A stretch of DNA of 64,000 nucleotides. It comes from Ctenosaura bakeri (Eukaryota > Chordata > Lepidosauria > Squamata > Iguanidae). Shown piece by piece: positions 33,830-45,879 of the stretch; position 1 is the first letter of the stretch, and the number at the start of each line of letters is the position of its first letter. The notes beneath the pieces are model-generated. The model saw only the letters and a list, made by a program, of their open reading frames with translations, was not told where the DNA came from and did no database searches. The stretch spans positions 496,001-560,000 of the forward strand of contig CAOLHI010000387.1 of the NCBI GenBank assembly GCA_948474755.1. Reading direction: 5' to 3'. The translations under genes and the position numbers were made by a program.

Positions 33830-33930
33830 TAAATAAACCATTGTCTGCTTTCTCGGAGTGCGGTACAAACAGCCGCTAATTAGTGCTTGCTAATTACCTA
33901 GCCGTGGAAGGATTAACACTCCTGGTTTCA
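33830..33930. promoter_or_regulatory. Candidate conserved element with paired TAATTA sites
   Basis: CCGCTAATTAGTGC, TTGCTAATTACC and AAGGATTAACAC occur within about 50 bases (33873-33921), with CpG-bearing CTCGGAGTGCGG and TAGCCGTGG around them. Two full CTAATTA homeobox sites sit 18 bases apart. The flanking TC microsatellite and G-rich tract are not part of it. Confidence 0.35.
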
Positions 33931-34479
33931 AAAAGGAGGGGAAGGGGGAAGGGAGACTAGAGGCTGCTTCAGCTGCTGCTGGGCTTGGAATGGAACAGAG
34001 AACAAATCCAGGGATAGTTATTTATTACCCTAAGGATTATAAGCTTCTCATAGAAAAAACTTTTAGGAAAGGGAGGTGTGACCAAGAGGGAGGAGTTCTG
34101 TCTCAGGGTGGAAAACTGCAGTTTAAGGGGACCCAGAGAGATTTCCAGTGACTTTTGTAAGCCCAGTGTTGAAGAAAATCCTTTCATTTATTCATGCTAT
34201 GAACTAGCTTTACATGTCAGTTTAATTAGCAGGGGGTTGTTGCTTTTTGTCTTGGTTTTAGGCTTCCCAGAGGTATCCGATTGGTCACTCTGAGAAGCAG
34301 GATGGTAGACAAGGTGGACCATTGGCCTGATCCTCACATTGCCAGTCAAACTATAACAACCAAAAGATTACTCCTGCTCAGTTTAGCAAATGGCAGAAGT
34401 GGACCAGAACAACCTTTCAGAGCCCCCATGGCTAGAACTGTTTGTACAGTTGGGAAATTGAGTTGACCGGAAACACATG

Positions 34480-34605
34480 GCTTGACACAGTTTGGGGAAC
34501 CTGTGACCCTCCAGATATGGGACTGCAGTTCCCATCAGCCTCAACCAACATACCTAGTAGGGTAAGGGGTGATGGGAAGTGCAGCCCAGTAATGTACAGG
34601 AGACT
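34480..34605. mobile_element. Short inverted-repeat element relic (third MITE type)
   Basis: GTTTGGGGAACCTGTGACCC, CTCCAGATATGGGACTGCAG and TTCCCATCAGCC face GTGATGGGAAGTGCAGCCCA. Related phrases, CTCCAGATGTTGTTGAATTC at 44329 and CTCCAGATATTGCTGACTAA at 49070, suggest one scattered family. Confidence 0.5.
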
Positions 34606-34695
34606 ATATTTTCCAATCCTTATCTTAACCAAAGTCAACTGCAGACCTGAGTGCAATCAAAAACAACAGCAACATGGAGATTGTCTTGCTGTGTA

Positions 34696-34927
34696 TACTG
34701 TGGGCGTTTGGTATCCACTAGATTTGATTCCAGGACCCCCTGTGGATAACAACATTTGTGGATGCTCAAGTCCCATTACGTACAGTGAAGTAAACTGGCA
34801 TCCCTTATATAAAATGGCAAAATCCAACTTTTTTTTTTTTTTTAAGAATTTCTTTTAAAAATATTTTCAAGCCATAGTTGGTTGAATCCATGGATACAGA
34901 ATCCATGGATATAGAGGGCCAACTGTA
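34696..34927. mobile_element. Tigger-like non-autonomous DNA transposon
   Basis: The right end reads, in reverse complement, TACAGTTGGCCCTCTATATC, and the left reads TACTGTGGGCGTTTGGTATC. Internal GATTCCAGGACCCCCTGTGG and ATCCATGGATACAGAATCC are typical of Tigger-derived short elements. TA lies at both ends. At 232 bp it has no coding capacity. Confidence 0.75.
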
Positions 34928-36476
34928 CCCACCAACAACCCATGCGCAGCAGGGAATGTCATGTCCAAGTTGAACATCTGCCGGCAAGACTCCTGCTTCT
35001 TCCTCCCCCAACTTTGCCTCCTCCATTTATAAGTGTTTAACTCCCCTTGTATGCCCTTTCCCCTTTCCTTTTTGCTTTGGAATGTCCCTTATGCCCAGAG
35101 GCTGTGCCTCAGGAGCTCCCATATGGCCCTGGCAAGGAGGCAGCCCATGCACCAAGGCACACACTTCTCAGGCTCTCCTTAGCAAATTCCAAACTGCCAC
35201 AGCCACCCTCTTTCCTCCCTGATTCCCCTTCTCCCTTTTGCACAGGCATTCTTTCCTTCCAGCTCAAAACCCCAAGACTAGGAATGGTGCTAAAGTTGGC
35301 CAAGACAAACCCAGTACGACAAGATAAATATATCAACAGCACTGGCTATAAATAAATCCCAGGTCGGCTGGCTGCTCTACCAGAGTGTGCAAAGGAAAGG
35401 GGAGGGAGGGGGAAACCCCAGCTGTGGGATGAGTTATTGCTGGACTCTGTCCTGTGCATCCTTCCCGCAGAGGGCAGATTAGAGAGGGAGGAGAATATAT
35501 GGGAGCAAGAGAGAAGGACTTGAAAGAGAGTTGTAGCAGTTCTCCAAGGGTGGTGGTAGAAAAATTGTGAAGCCCCCAGGTACTGGTCAGGCAGGGTGGG
35601 AAGCGAGAATGATGAATCCCAGGACAGACAGGGCAATTGCCACAAAGTGCAACTCAGTTCTGTGCAACAGTTTCTTGGCCTTTAAATGTTCTCTTATCTC
35701 CAACAACTGTCTGGTGGTAAAAGCAGAAGGATGGATATAGGCTGGATGAGAAGTGATGGCTGTTATTTTAAAGTAGTGGAGATTTTTAAGCTATAAGTCC
35801 CATATCAATACCAGATGCATAGAAATCATGTGGCCAGGGTGATAGCTGATGTGCAGTTCCAACACACATGTGTGACAGGGATGCAAACAGGCAATATGAC
35901 ACGAGGAGGCTGCATTTGACTAGAGGTGGCTACAGATTTTTAGTTATCCCATTAGTAGTGATAAAAGACCTTTCATTTGCTTCAACCTCTGTTCTTCAAC
36001 AATCTGCTTCTGGCTTTCTACCCATGCTTCCTAGACACTGGTGTTCCAGCTTGCAGCTGCCATAAGCTTCCTTGCTTCCTTGAAGCTTGACAGGGCCAAC
36101 CCAAGATGTTTTGCTTTTTAAAGCACAGCGGCAAATGCACAGCCCCCAGAGCTGTTTTTAAAGTGGTGGTTCAACATCGGCAGACAGGATATTAATGTTG
36201 CTCTCTTCCAGGAAGAGGTCATATTATTTTCCCTATCCATTATCATTCAAGCATCCTTAAGCGTGGAGATTCTTATAAGCACAGGGTGTGCGTGGAAGTG
36301 CCCATATATGCAGGACAGCTTACTTCCCAGTAAATGTGCACAGGATAGATTGTAGGCAGCCTTTTTTATGCCTAGGAGGGCTCAACAGCAATCATTGTCT
36401 TACTGTTTCTTAGATCTCGAACATCTAGTATGCTGTTTGATAATGCCTCAGGAAGTTCAACTACATAGGAGTCTTG

Positions 36477-36577
36477 AGCCATTTCTGCACTACACTCTTC
36501 TAGTGCTATTATTTCACCTTCGGTATCCTATGGAATCCTGGGGTTTGCAATTTCGGGAGGGGCTGGCGGAAATGGCC
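36477..36577. mobile_element. Palindromic MITE (family 1), internally deleted
   Basis: The left arm is nearly complete (CCATTTCTGCACTACACTCT, TATCCTATGGAATCCTGGGG, TTTGCAATTTCGGGAGGGGC). It then jumps to the final 10 bases GGAAATGGCC, so most of the right arm is missing, as expected from hairpin-mediated deletion. Confidence 0.8.
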
Positions 36578-36779
36578 TTGGTGGCCCAGTTTTGCCAGAT
36601 GATTTCAGGGGAAAACTCAGTCCGTTCTAGCCTAGTCCTTGGGGGTGGTCAGCCCCCCATTCTGGAATCCGTGAACAAATGGCATCCTTTACCCACACAA
36701 GTCAAAGCACCTATTTATCATCCATCTCATTCCACAAATGCCTGCACTGAGTCTGGCAAATAGCTTTAGGTGGAAAACT

Positions 36780-36960
36780 TTCCTGGACTTTGACAACTTT
36801 ATCCAATGACAAGAGCGACAACTTCACTGAAACTTGGCATTCTTTTATTGTCTTTGCTAACAAGAACATTTCCCCATTTAAATTACCCTTGCATATGGCA
36901 AAGCTTTGGCTCAGTGCTTTCTGAAGACTGGAGCTGGACCATTGAATGGAAAAGCCATCT
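36780..36960. promoter_or_regulatory. Possible conserved island
   Basis: Repeat-free sequence with CTTTATCCAATGACAAGAGC, TTCTTTTATTGTCTTTGCTA (SOX-like ATTGTC), CATTTAAATTACCCTTGCAT and CATATGGCAAAGC. Support comes only from motif content. Confidence 0.2.
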
Positions 36961-39293
36961 GAACGAGTCCCCCAGCTGATTGAAATGATGCTCTTGAGAT
37001 CTGATGACTACCAGTGGACCAATTGGGACTGGTTTTTCTGTTGTTATTGTTACTGTCATTAATGTCTTTGCTGGAAAGCTTACAGTATTTTTTTTTTTAA
37101 AGTCCTTAGTACCCCAAACCAGCCAAGTTGCTTGGCGTGTGAGCTAGAAAATCCCAGAATCATCTCTGCCCAGAATCATTTCTGGCAGTAAAAATACATT
37201 AACTGCCACAATTTGCTGCCCTTTCGTGATACCTGAAATCTTCCACCAGAGCCAGCCATCTCACGCTGCCTCATGGCAAGACCAGTCATGAGTTTTGGCA
37301 AGGGAATAAAATTCTCTCCTGAGCAGGAAAAGGACTCTTTTTATTCTTCTGTTTTTCCCGCCAGACATCCTCCTCTTGGGTTTAGTTACACAATTTCCTC
37401 TGACTTGCTAAAGCCAAGAGCTGTGGTGCGTGCAAGGCAGTGAGGGGGGGAGGTTGGTGGGAGGGAAGGACTGGCTCAGTTTGGACATACCTTCCTCTGC
37501 TGCGTAACTGTGTCTGGGAGCAGTCTTTCTAAAAGCCCGGTTTAAGAAGGAAACTTTTTGACTGTATTGCAGCAAATAGACGCAACAGCTGTGATTCCAC
37601 TTCCCTGTGTCTCTCTCCCTTTCTTCCCCTCTCTCCTCTTCTCCTCCCAGCTGCACCTGAGTGTTGACGGGAGGAATCTTTTCTCTGTTGTCCTTTAATG
37701 CTCCACGCTAATCCCCTTAACACGCTGAAGGAGCTTGGGTTTTCATTATAGCTCAAAGAGAAAGCCTTCTTTCTCTGAGTCTGGTAGATGAAGTTTCATG
37801 GAGAAAGATTGCAAAAAAGAGAGGGGTTTGCATGGATGAAGGAGAGCTAGCCAAGTCTGAGGGAAGGGATAAGAAGGAGGACCAATAACCCGAGGATCTT
37901 CTGGCTTCCTAAGGTTGGAAAAGGAAACAACAGGAGGAAGCAAGCAGGAGGGGTGCCTCTGAAGACATGAAAGGGGTAGGTAGTGACAGAGCTTGAAAGT
38001 TACATGTTGCAGTTCTTTTGTGCAAGAGCTAAGTGTTGAAGCTGAGTTGCAAGTGAAATATAATGAGCTGTGACGTCACTCCTTTTGCAGTGTAGTTGTA
38101 GTTTTGAAAAGAAAGACCAGATGTAGATTTTAAATTACATAGTAAAATATGTTAGACATGGTCTTCGTGCCTTTAGAGAACTAAACAAAGAGTAAGGATT
38201 GTGATGTTCAGCAAATGTGACATTCTGAAGACAAATCAAAGGCATGAATCCAGTTGATAAGCAAAACTAAAGTAAACTCACTAATCCATGGGAGTGTGGT
38301 AAGTCAGCACTTAGGTAAATCTCTGGATCTAGACCAACATCTACTCATCTGTTTGTAATTGTTTGTGCTTGCTTTAGTAGTTTATAGCCTCACTTCTTAG
38401 ATGTGTTTAGTGCTAAAGTCCAGCAGCATGTAACCATCCTACTGACGCTTGAATAATGAGATATCTAAAAGTTACAATTATAGCTGTAGCTGACTGTGTT
38501 TTGCTTTGGAACTGTAACCAATTCTCTTTTTAAAAATAACTTTCCAAGCTCTAGGTAATGGGTAGGAATTATGTTGTCCTTTGAATGTTGTTGAAGTGCA
38601 GCTCCCAGCATGCTTCACCACTGCCAGGCTAGGACAGTGGGAGTTGCAGTCAGACAACATGGGGAGGGCCCCATGAGTCCCATCCCCACTGTCGGTTGTG
38701 ACAGGATGGTGGGAAGCTTCTCCTTCTACCTCTTGGCACATTGAGACTGAATGTGGGCCAGAGTTGAGGGTTAGAGGACAAGCTTTCTTTGGGAGGAATT
38801 GCTTTTAGAAAAACAACAACAGCCTCTGTCATCTTCTCTTTAACTGTCTAAACAGCAGATGAGGGAATGGCAGGTGGTTTTTCTGCCATGCTAGGGTGGT
38901 AGGACAAGTTGACACAGTTGTTTAGATGCAGCTACACAATTTTTGGTGGCTATCTTCCATGGCAAGCCAGTTCTGGAGGAGAGCAAATGTAATCCTGGTC
39001 TTTTGTTTCTGCTGGCTGTGATGGAGTGGAAAGAGAGGTGGTGAGAAGAGGTGCCCAGGCCACCTGGCAGTCACTCCCTTTGCTCTATGAGCTCTCTTCC
39101 CTGATTTCTGTTGTGTGATTTCTCCGAGCCTCATGGCCACGCTGGCTGAGGCTCAGAGGCACTCTCATCACATACTAGGAAGCAACAGGTGCTGGGCCTA
39201 AACTCAGTCAAACCTGGCTGGCACCCATTGACCCCTGCAGGTGTTCCTCTCCTGCCTCAGCAGCTCACATAGAGTTTCCTGTTTCCTCCACAG

Positions 39294-39444
39294 ATCTTCT
39301 CCGGGCACGGCAAGAGGTGGCAGCTGCAGCCGCAGCACGCAATCCTGGCACCATGGAGGCTCACCTCCCGTCGGCCACCAACTCATCCAGTCAGCGCCGG
39401 AAACAGGGGCTCCCCCAGCACCGTGATTCACATTTCACTGAGAG
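39294..39444 (+). CDS. SAMD11: SAMD11 internal coding exon C (DLLRARQEV / RRKQG motif)
   Basis: The acceptor is TTTCCTCCACAG and the donor is GAGAG|GTATCT. The first two bases complete a GAT codon with the G from the exon ending at 27231. The product starts DLLRARQEVAAAAARNP, then EAHLPSATNSSSQRRKQGLP, then FTER. Human SAMD11 has DLLRVRQEVAAAALRGP, EAHLPSSTAGQRRKQGL and FSERE at the same place. At 151 nt it moves the phase from 1 to 2. An alanine-rich helix-prone stretch is followed by a basic RRKQG patch. The human exon is slightly longer as I recall, because of an extra alanine/proline stretch that is missing here. No domain is named for this region. Confidence 0.95.
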
Positions 39445-42400
39445 GTATCTTCTTGCAACTGTTTTGACCTGCACAGTCTGAATGGTGTCTTCTCCCCTTC
39501 CCTTCCCTCATGGGGCTTTGGGTTCTTCTCCCTCTCCCCACTGTCCTGCCTATTTATATTGGTAGGGAGTGTTTCAGAAGCCACCAGAGCAATGTGGGGA
39601 GGGGGTGTGGGCCCGCTCAATTAAATCACTTCTGGAAAGTCAGCCGATGGGGTTAGTTATGTTTTGGTGTGTGGCAGGAGAACATTGTGGCAGGGTTGGA
39701 CATGGAACTGCGGGCCATTGCATTTCTTGTGGACAGACCCTAGAATTTGGAAACATTGCCCTCATTTTTTTTGTTATGAATTCCAGAATCCCCTAGCCAG
39801 CATAATCAATGAGTGATTCTGGGTATTGCCTTCCAATAAAGTAATGTATGCAAGCACTGAGGAAACCAGGGCTCACGGGGTAGATTTATGAGCACATGGG
39901 CATGCTGTGGAAGCTTATAGGAAGAAGCAGACTAACTCTGGTGGACGAGGGTCAGAGCTTTAGAGACTGACACGGAGGGATGCAGAGAGAGAAAGAGAGA
40001 GAGAGTCTCTGGTTAACCTGCCCCATAACCTCTCCCCATTCCAAAGCTGGCTGGCTGTGCTGCAGACAGATCTGTCTGTCAGGAATGCGGACATAAGCAG
40101 GTTTCATTGCTAAGGAAACCTTTCAGGCTCTGTGTGGCCTGGAAGGCAGCCAGGGGACTGGCTGAAAAATCACTTTGGCGGAGCAGGCTGGGAATGTGCG
40201 GAGTGGGTGGGTGCAGGGAGCAAATGAAGCAGCCCGTCTGATACGTGCTGTTATCCGTTCCTGACTAAACAGGTGGACCGTTCCCTGAGGGCCAGTTCTG
40301 GTCTCTAGTTTGGCTGGCAACTTTGTACTGGGACTTCAGGGTTTGTTTTCTTCCCAGCTGTTCTGACGCTGAGGGCATGACTGCCCAGCTTCCTTTCATT
40401 GTAGGCTGTCTTCTACTCCTGTCCTAAGTTTACAAAATCCATATCTTATTAAATGAAGGATATTCAGAGGTAGAGGGTTCTGCTTTCTCCCAGAGCTGCA
40501 CAGCTTTTGCAGAAGGGCAGATTTGGATAACAGTGGCTTAGAAAGGTTACTGTTTTGGACAGTAATTCCCAGAATACCTTCGGACAGCATAACCAATGTC
40601 ATCCCCAGAAACTGACTTTTCAAGCTCTGCATTCAGAGGTGATACGAATGCAGGCGGTGGCCAGGCAGGAGAATTTGGGGGTTTAATCCATTTCTCCCTA
40701 ACAAAGAATGCTCCATGTGGTTGGGCTTTTCATCTCTCTCTGGCTTATATGATGTTTCAGAGCCTGACCAGTGAGAAGGTGGGTAGTTGGTTCCAAACAG
40801 CATGAGATTATTTTCAGAAGTGATTCACCAAGCTGAGTATTAATCACGTCCTTCCCCTTCTTTCTGTTTTCTCTATGAGTGTGTCCCTTCCTCTGTGGTA
40901 AAGCATTAGGAGGCAAAATCAAGGTTCAAACCCCTGTATGAAGGCTTCCTAAGATGTCATTCTGCCCTGAAAATATCCATGGAAATCCATGCTTATCATA
41001 GCAACAGTTCTATGCATAGCTGTGTCTTTCTTTTTCTCCTGCATTGTCTAGTAGCCCAACTCAGCCTCATCTCATCTTGATCTACTCAGTCAATTCTCAA
41101 ACTCTTAAAATCAATGAACCACAAGATGTGGTGGCAGTCACCAGCATTTTTATACCATTTTTAAAAAACCAAGAATCCACACATTGCATAATGAGTCTGT
41201 CAACAATTTTAGTTCAATTCCACAAGCTTCCATGTACAGAAGCAGTCTATCTCCAGTTTCTAGGTGCGAGGCATAAACAAGAGGGTAGATGATCACTATG
41301 TCATTTCTAACTTCTGCAAGGAGGTGTATGTAGCAGCATGTTGGAGACTGAGGCCTTCTCAAAGGCTCAAAGCTATGACAGTTAAGCAGAAACACTGCAT
41401 TCAGTGTATGTATGTGAATGTGAGGGGGGTGGGTGGGAAGTGTGAATATTTTGTCCCATGTAAGAATCATCCAGTATAGCATATACACAGTTGCTGGTGG
41501 GCATATCCTTCATTTAAATATATGCAGATTGCTCTTTGCAGGGATACTTAATGCAGGAACATCGGGAGATTTCCCCAAGGATTCTCTTGCTGAGAGAGGA
41601 TGCTTACATTTATATTGGATTTCCCTTCCTTCTGTATATTTATTTTCCTGGACCATCCATATACATACAGCTTTATGGACTAACAAGAACGTGTACAACA
41701 TACTTTGGAATAGCAGTAGACTGGTGGGGTGGGGGAGTCTGTTGCAGGAGAAGCTCTGCTTTGCCTTACACCCCTCCCATACACGTATAGACTTGGAAGT
41801 GACTGTGGATCACTTTTTTCCTCTCTGCTGCTCCCTCCTTTGTTAACAGTTGGGCCATCTGCCTGTCTCCATCAATGTATCCCCCTCCATACAGAAATGC
41901 TTTGCATATCTGCCGTCAGACATTTGCTAAGCACTAGCATCCCATGCTCTCCCTGGTCATTAAGAAACCGTGTGTGCAAGAAACAAAGCCTGTGAGGTGG
42001 TGGAACTAGGGCTTGTTTTCCTCCATGCCTTTTTCAGCCTGCTTTTGGTGTTCAAGCTTTTACTGCTGCCATGTTGCTGGACTGTGTTTTAGATGGATAC
42101 CGTTTTACTTACTTAGGCTAGGTTTATAATGTGTACATTTGTGCATCAGTGGTCCATCAGGAGTGCCAGTGTATCTCAGGCTTTCTGATGTGGAGGGGAC
42201 CAGTAATTTTTCTCCAGTTTGCCAGGGACCAGTACCATATTTGTGCCTGTTGGGTACAGTTGTTTCTTTCTTTCCTGGATGCTTGGGTGGCAGCTAATGG
42301 CTGATGGCCCAGGATGGGGTCAGGGATTAGCAGGGGTCCAGGGACCACCACCACAAATAGTACTGATCTAAGCAAGGGGGCACCTCTAGCATTCATATAC

Positions 42401-43139
42401 GTATGTGTGTGTGTATCTTATATTTCTTTTGAGTTTCTCTTGAGTGTCCTGCATATGGAAGATCTCTTTTAAAACTGAAGTTTTAAGTTACTGGAATGTT
42501 AAAAATTTGGTGAACTGAGGGAAAATTTCATTGTTATTGGGGAGCAATGACTCCCATAGGTGCAAGCCCTGATTTATTTATGCCTCACCTTTCTTTCTTC
42601 AAGGAACTCATGATGGTTGGCTGAGATTCCAAGCAGAATGAAATGAAATTTTCAGTTATTCCTTCCTGTTGAGGAGCTCTGTATAACTAAAAAGCTTCCT
42701 TTTCTTCCCTTCTTGGGAAGAAGGCACAAGAGAGCTTCCCAAATGAGTCCCTCTCTCCAGGTCCCCACCCCACTCTGCTAACAATGTAGTTTTTTTCTGT
42801 CTGGTGGCTGCAGCCCTGCTTTCCTCTCCTCTGCACCCACCCGTTGGGTCAACAGGGGCAATCAAAACTGCTTCTGGACTCTCCAAAGGGGGTGTGGAGG
42901 TTTGAAACACAGCAGGTAGGCAGCGAATGGCCTGGGGCGGCCGAGTGGGGTAAGGCAAGAGTGGGGCGACATTCTGGCGGAGCAGGAGGAGGGAAGAAGA
43001 GGCAGAGCAAAGGGCTCTGGCTCGAACAGAGCAAACTGCAGGTAGATTTATGGCGTCTGCCTTTCCCGAGAGCCTGGCAATAATGCATGTCGTGGGGGGC
43101 GGGGGGAGAGGAAGAGGGGAGTGGAAGCGGCTTGGCATG

Positions 43140-43330
43140 GTGCTAAAATTCCATTTCAGCTTCCTGTCGGGAGCTCCGCGGGGATTAGGTCAGTTCACGG
43201 AGGCAGCGGCAAGAATAATTAGCCACTGAAGAATTCAGCCATTAGCTGGAGGCAGAGAGAGGGGGAGGCAAGCAGGCAGGGAAGAGAGGCCCGCTGGCAA
43301 CTTGGGGCTCATTTAGGAATGTGGCACTGC
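43140..43330. promoter_or_regulatory. Candidate conserved non-coding element
   Basis: CCGCGGGGATTAGGTCAGTT, AGAATAATTAGCCACTGAAG and CAGCCATTAGCTGGAGG lie within about 80 bases (43177-43251), with CpG retained (GTCGGGAGCTCCGCGGGG, CACGGAGGCAGCGGC). GGATTA is the OTX/CRX core. The flanks (42940-43130) are GC-rich and purine-rich. Confidence 0.35.
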
Positions 43331-43816
43331 GGGGGGGGGAGGAAATGACTTAGGCCTTTTACTTCTTGCTAGAGTTGGGTGATGTGAAGAGATCGAGCGC
43401 AGGTACAAAGATGGCTGGACGCTGCTGGGTCTTTTTAAGAGGACAGAGCAACCTTCCGCAACCTATTGCCCTGTACGTGTGTTGGATTACAAATCCCAGA
43501 ATCCTCTAACCAGGATGGGGCATGCTGGGAATGCATCTCTGGGTAAAAAGCAAAGGGAGAAACCAGACACCCAAGTGGAGGAGAATACACTTTATATGTA
43601 GGGGGAGACTGGGAGGTTTGTACCCTATTGGCATATCTGATCAGAATGTTTGCAGGTGTTAGCATTTGAAAAGTCTCTCTTTTCCTGAGACCTTGGAGAG
43701 GTTGCCAGAGATGCAGTTGTGGGTCATTAGAAATATGGCCTTCTGAGTATTGTGCTTTTGAAGGAGTGCAGAAAAAGAACAAAAGAAGTTATACACAAGT
43801 AATTTGGGGTCTGAAT

Positions 43817-44033
43817 ATCTTAAAGGCATCAGATTCCATCTGATCTTGGAAGCTAAGCAAGATCAGACCTGATTAGTACTTGGATAGGAGACCACCAAAG
43901 AATACCAGGTGCTGTAAGCTATATTTCAGAGGAAAGAACTGGTTAAACAACCTCTCAGTATTTCTTGCCTGAGAAAACTCCAGGAAATGCATAAGTCAAC
44001 AGGCAACTTGAAGCTGCACACATGCACACAAAC
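43817..44033 (+). repeat. 5S rRNA-derived SINE
   Basis: The 5' part is a decayed 5S rRNA: CATCTGATCTTGGAAGCTAA, GCAAGATCAGACCTGATTAG, TACTTGGATAGGAGACCACC, AATACCAGGTGCTGTAAG. It continues into a SINE body and the tail CAACAGGCAACTTGAAGCTG. It is not a functional 5S gene, because the first about 20 bases of the gene are missing and a SINE tail is attached. Confidence 0.88.
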
Positions 44034-44326
44034 TACTAGTCCTTTTACAGAATTTTACAACTATAAGCTGAGATCCAATGCTCTTGCTGTTGTCAGAAAG
44101 AATATACTGAAGGGGAGATCTGTTGTAGCCAGAAAAGTTCCTAGGCTTTGAGCATATAGGGCCCTATCCCCACATCTGTATTCCAAAACCTCACATCCGT
44201 TCCTAAATAAATAGGTAGGTAGATAGCAGATTTGGGGCTTAGTCTCAAATCTGGCAACACCTCTGGCTCAAGTGTTGTTTTTTTCTGTCAGCAACATACA
44301 ACAAATATTCCCTTACTTCAGAGCTG

Positions 44327-44412
44327 ACCCTCCAGATGTTGTTGAATTCCAGCTTCCAGCATCCTTAGCCAGTATTGCCAGTGGTGAAGAATACTGGAAA
44401 GTGTCGTTCAAC
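44327..44412. mobile_element. Short palindromic element relic
   Basis: CCTCCAGATGTTGTTGAATT, CCAGCTTCCAGCATCC and GTGAAGAATACTGGAAAGTG, TTCAACAACGTTTG face each other imperfectly. This is the same type as at 49064. Confidence 0.5.
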
Positions 44413-44429
44413 AACGTTTGTAGGACTGT

Positions 44430-44530
44430 ATGAGCCAGCCCCATGTGGTGATTTAAATGTTGGACTATGACCCTTGAGACCAGGGGAAACCCCGTGGGTG
44501 ACCTTGGCCGTGTCACAGCCTCTCAGCTCA
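44430..44530 (+). repeat. tRNA-derived SINE, 5' part
   Basis: GAGCCAGCCCCATGTGGTGA, TTTAAATGTTGGACTATGAC, GAGACCAGGGG and GGGTGACCTTGGCCGTGTCA are in order. The tail is missing. Confidence 0.7.
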
Positions 44531-44872
44531 TACAGCCAGCACACTCAGGACATGTGCAGCTATATAAGAAAATGAGAGGATGACATGGTCAGAGTGGGCA
44601 TTTTGAAAGAGAACCTTAGGAAAAAAGATAATGAGGTGGCAGAATGCAGTTTGGACAGGATGAAAGAGTTATGAAGTGTGGTGTCCTACTTTTCATCTGT
44701 GAAACATTGGAAGGTGTGTCCCGGTTGAAGAACCAACTTCAGAGCTTATTTGGACCAAAGCATCTAAAAGAGGAAAGAACAGATGTAGAGACAAATTCAA
44801 AGACCTTTTCTGCCACTCACCACTCATGCCCTCTGAATCACACAAATCCTTTTTTTCAGATTAGTTCTTTTC

Positions 44873-44940
44873 AAGCCAGCTCCCTCCAGATTTGTTGGAC
44901 TACAACTCCCATCATCCCTTATTATCTGTGCTTGTGGAGG
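44873..44940. mobile_element. Short DNA-element fragment
   Basis: CCAGCTCCCTCCAGATTTGT then TGGACTACAACTCCCATCAT is the usual arm sequence of the short elements at 44327, 49064 and 55703; only one arm is present. Confidence 0.45.
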
Positions 44941-45239
44941 CGATGAGAACTGTTGCCTGTTTGGTAGAAGTTACGTGTTCAGCAGTGGTTTGGATCTTTC
45001 TATAGGACATTTAGCTTGGCTTTGTCCCAAGTAAGGGAGAAAACCTTCTTCTTACTACTTTCTCAGAACCCATCCTTTGTTATTTTAGTTCTCTTAGGCT
45101 CAGGTTGTGTTCTGTCGGCAGGCACACCCTTGCTTCAGCTCTCTCCCCTCCCTCCCTCTCCTTTCCCATTCTCTTCTGTGAGAGATAGCTTGTGAGTTTG
45201 GTGCTTGCTTGCAGTTGTGGACGGCAAGAGATGGGGTTA

Positions 45240-45370
45240 AAAAAGCATTGCGTGGTTTTAACTGTATAATGTGTAACCCCGTAATGACTTAAAGTATTGA
45301 TTATTTGAAGGCCATTAGCGCTTATTGTTAAAGAAAAGTCAATACTTTTAAATCCTTGTGAACCATTTGT
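45240..45370. promoter_or_regulatory. Possible conserved island
   Basis: A dense AT-core stretch: AACCCCGTAATGACTTAAAG, TATTGATTATTTGAAGGCCA, TTAGCGCTTATTGTTAAAG. It has two CpGs and no repeat match. Tentative. Confidence 0.25.
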
Positions 45371-45689
45371 CTCCTCTTAAAGGACATATCAAATTTAGCA
45401 ACATGCAGTTAAAAATCCTCTAATACCTTTGCATGGGAGCCACTGGTGTGTGCGTGTTTGTGGGGGGGGTGAGTGTGTACATGCAACACATGTGCATATA
45501 TAGACAAACACAGACATGCACTTATTTCAGATGCTGTTTTGTTTTCTTCATTGTGATTTGTTAATTGTCCTTCAGCAGCATACACAAATATGTTCCTCTG
45601 TTTTTGTGGATTAATGAAAGCCGAGATAAGGCACTTGCTTTCTCCTGCTATTGGGGGCAGGACTAGAATCATTGGGTAGAAATTGCACA

Positions 45690-45868
45690 GAAGTAGATTT
45701 CAGCTAAAAGTTAGGAGAAACCCTCCAATGGTAAGAGATGCCTTATAGCAGAAGAGACTTGGAGATCTCTAAGCAGAGGCTGTCAAGGCTGTGGTGGTTT
45801 CATCCTGCACTGTAGATCTTGTACTGATTAGGTGGTTGGGCTAGATGACCATTAAGGGTCCACCCATC
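45690..45868 (+). mobile_element. CR1 LINE 3' end
   Basis: ATTTCAGCTAAAAGTTAGGA, CTCTAAGCAGAGGCTGTCAA and TAGGTGGTTGGGCTAGATGA, CCATTAAGGGTCCACCC are in CR1 3' order. The terminal octamer repeats are lost. Confidence 0.7.
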
Positions 45869-45879
45869 TCTTGTTTGTG

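Larger units (their letters stand above)
27232..39293 (+). other. SAMD11 intron between exons B and C
   Basis: This 12.1-kb intron is bounded by GTGAGG and CTCCACAG. It contains an antisense CR1 3' end (27648-27890), a sense CR1 with a degenerate reverse transcriptase segment (29205-30311), a SINE (30966-31171), the nested stack at 32455-33275, a Tigger-like element at 34696-34927 and a palindromic MITE remnant at 36477-36577. Candidate conserved islands are at 31790-32045, 33830-33930 and 36780-36960. The stretches 28110-28900, 35000-36400 and 37000-39290 show no feature I can support beyond simple repeats. Confidence 0.9.

Noticed and set aside
34442..34858. 138-codon + strand open frame
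   Set aside because: It crosses two transposon fragments and ends in a poly-T phenylalanine run.
38579..38660. Inverted pair GCAGCTCCCAGCATG / GTGGGAGTTGCAG
   Set aside because: Probably another decayed foldback element, but too short and diverged to claim as a feature.
42656..43138. 160-codon minus-strand open frame
   Set aside because: It is proline/serine-rich and spans a GC-rich purine tract. It has no recognisable domain, no splice context and no support from family similarity. Long frames are expected in GC-rich sequence.
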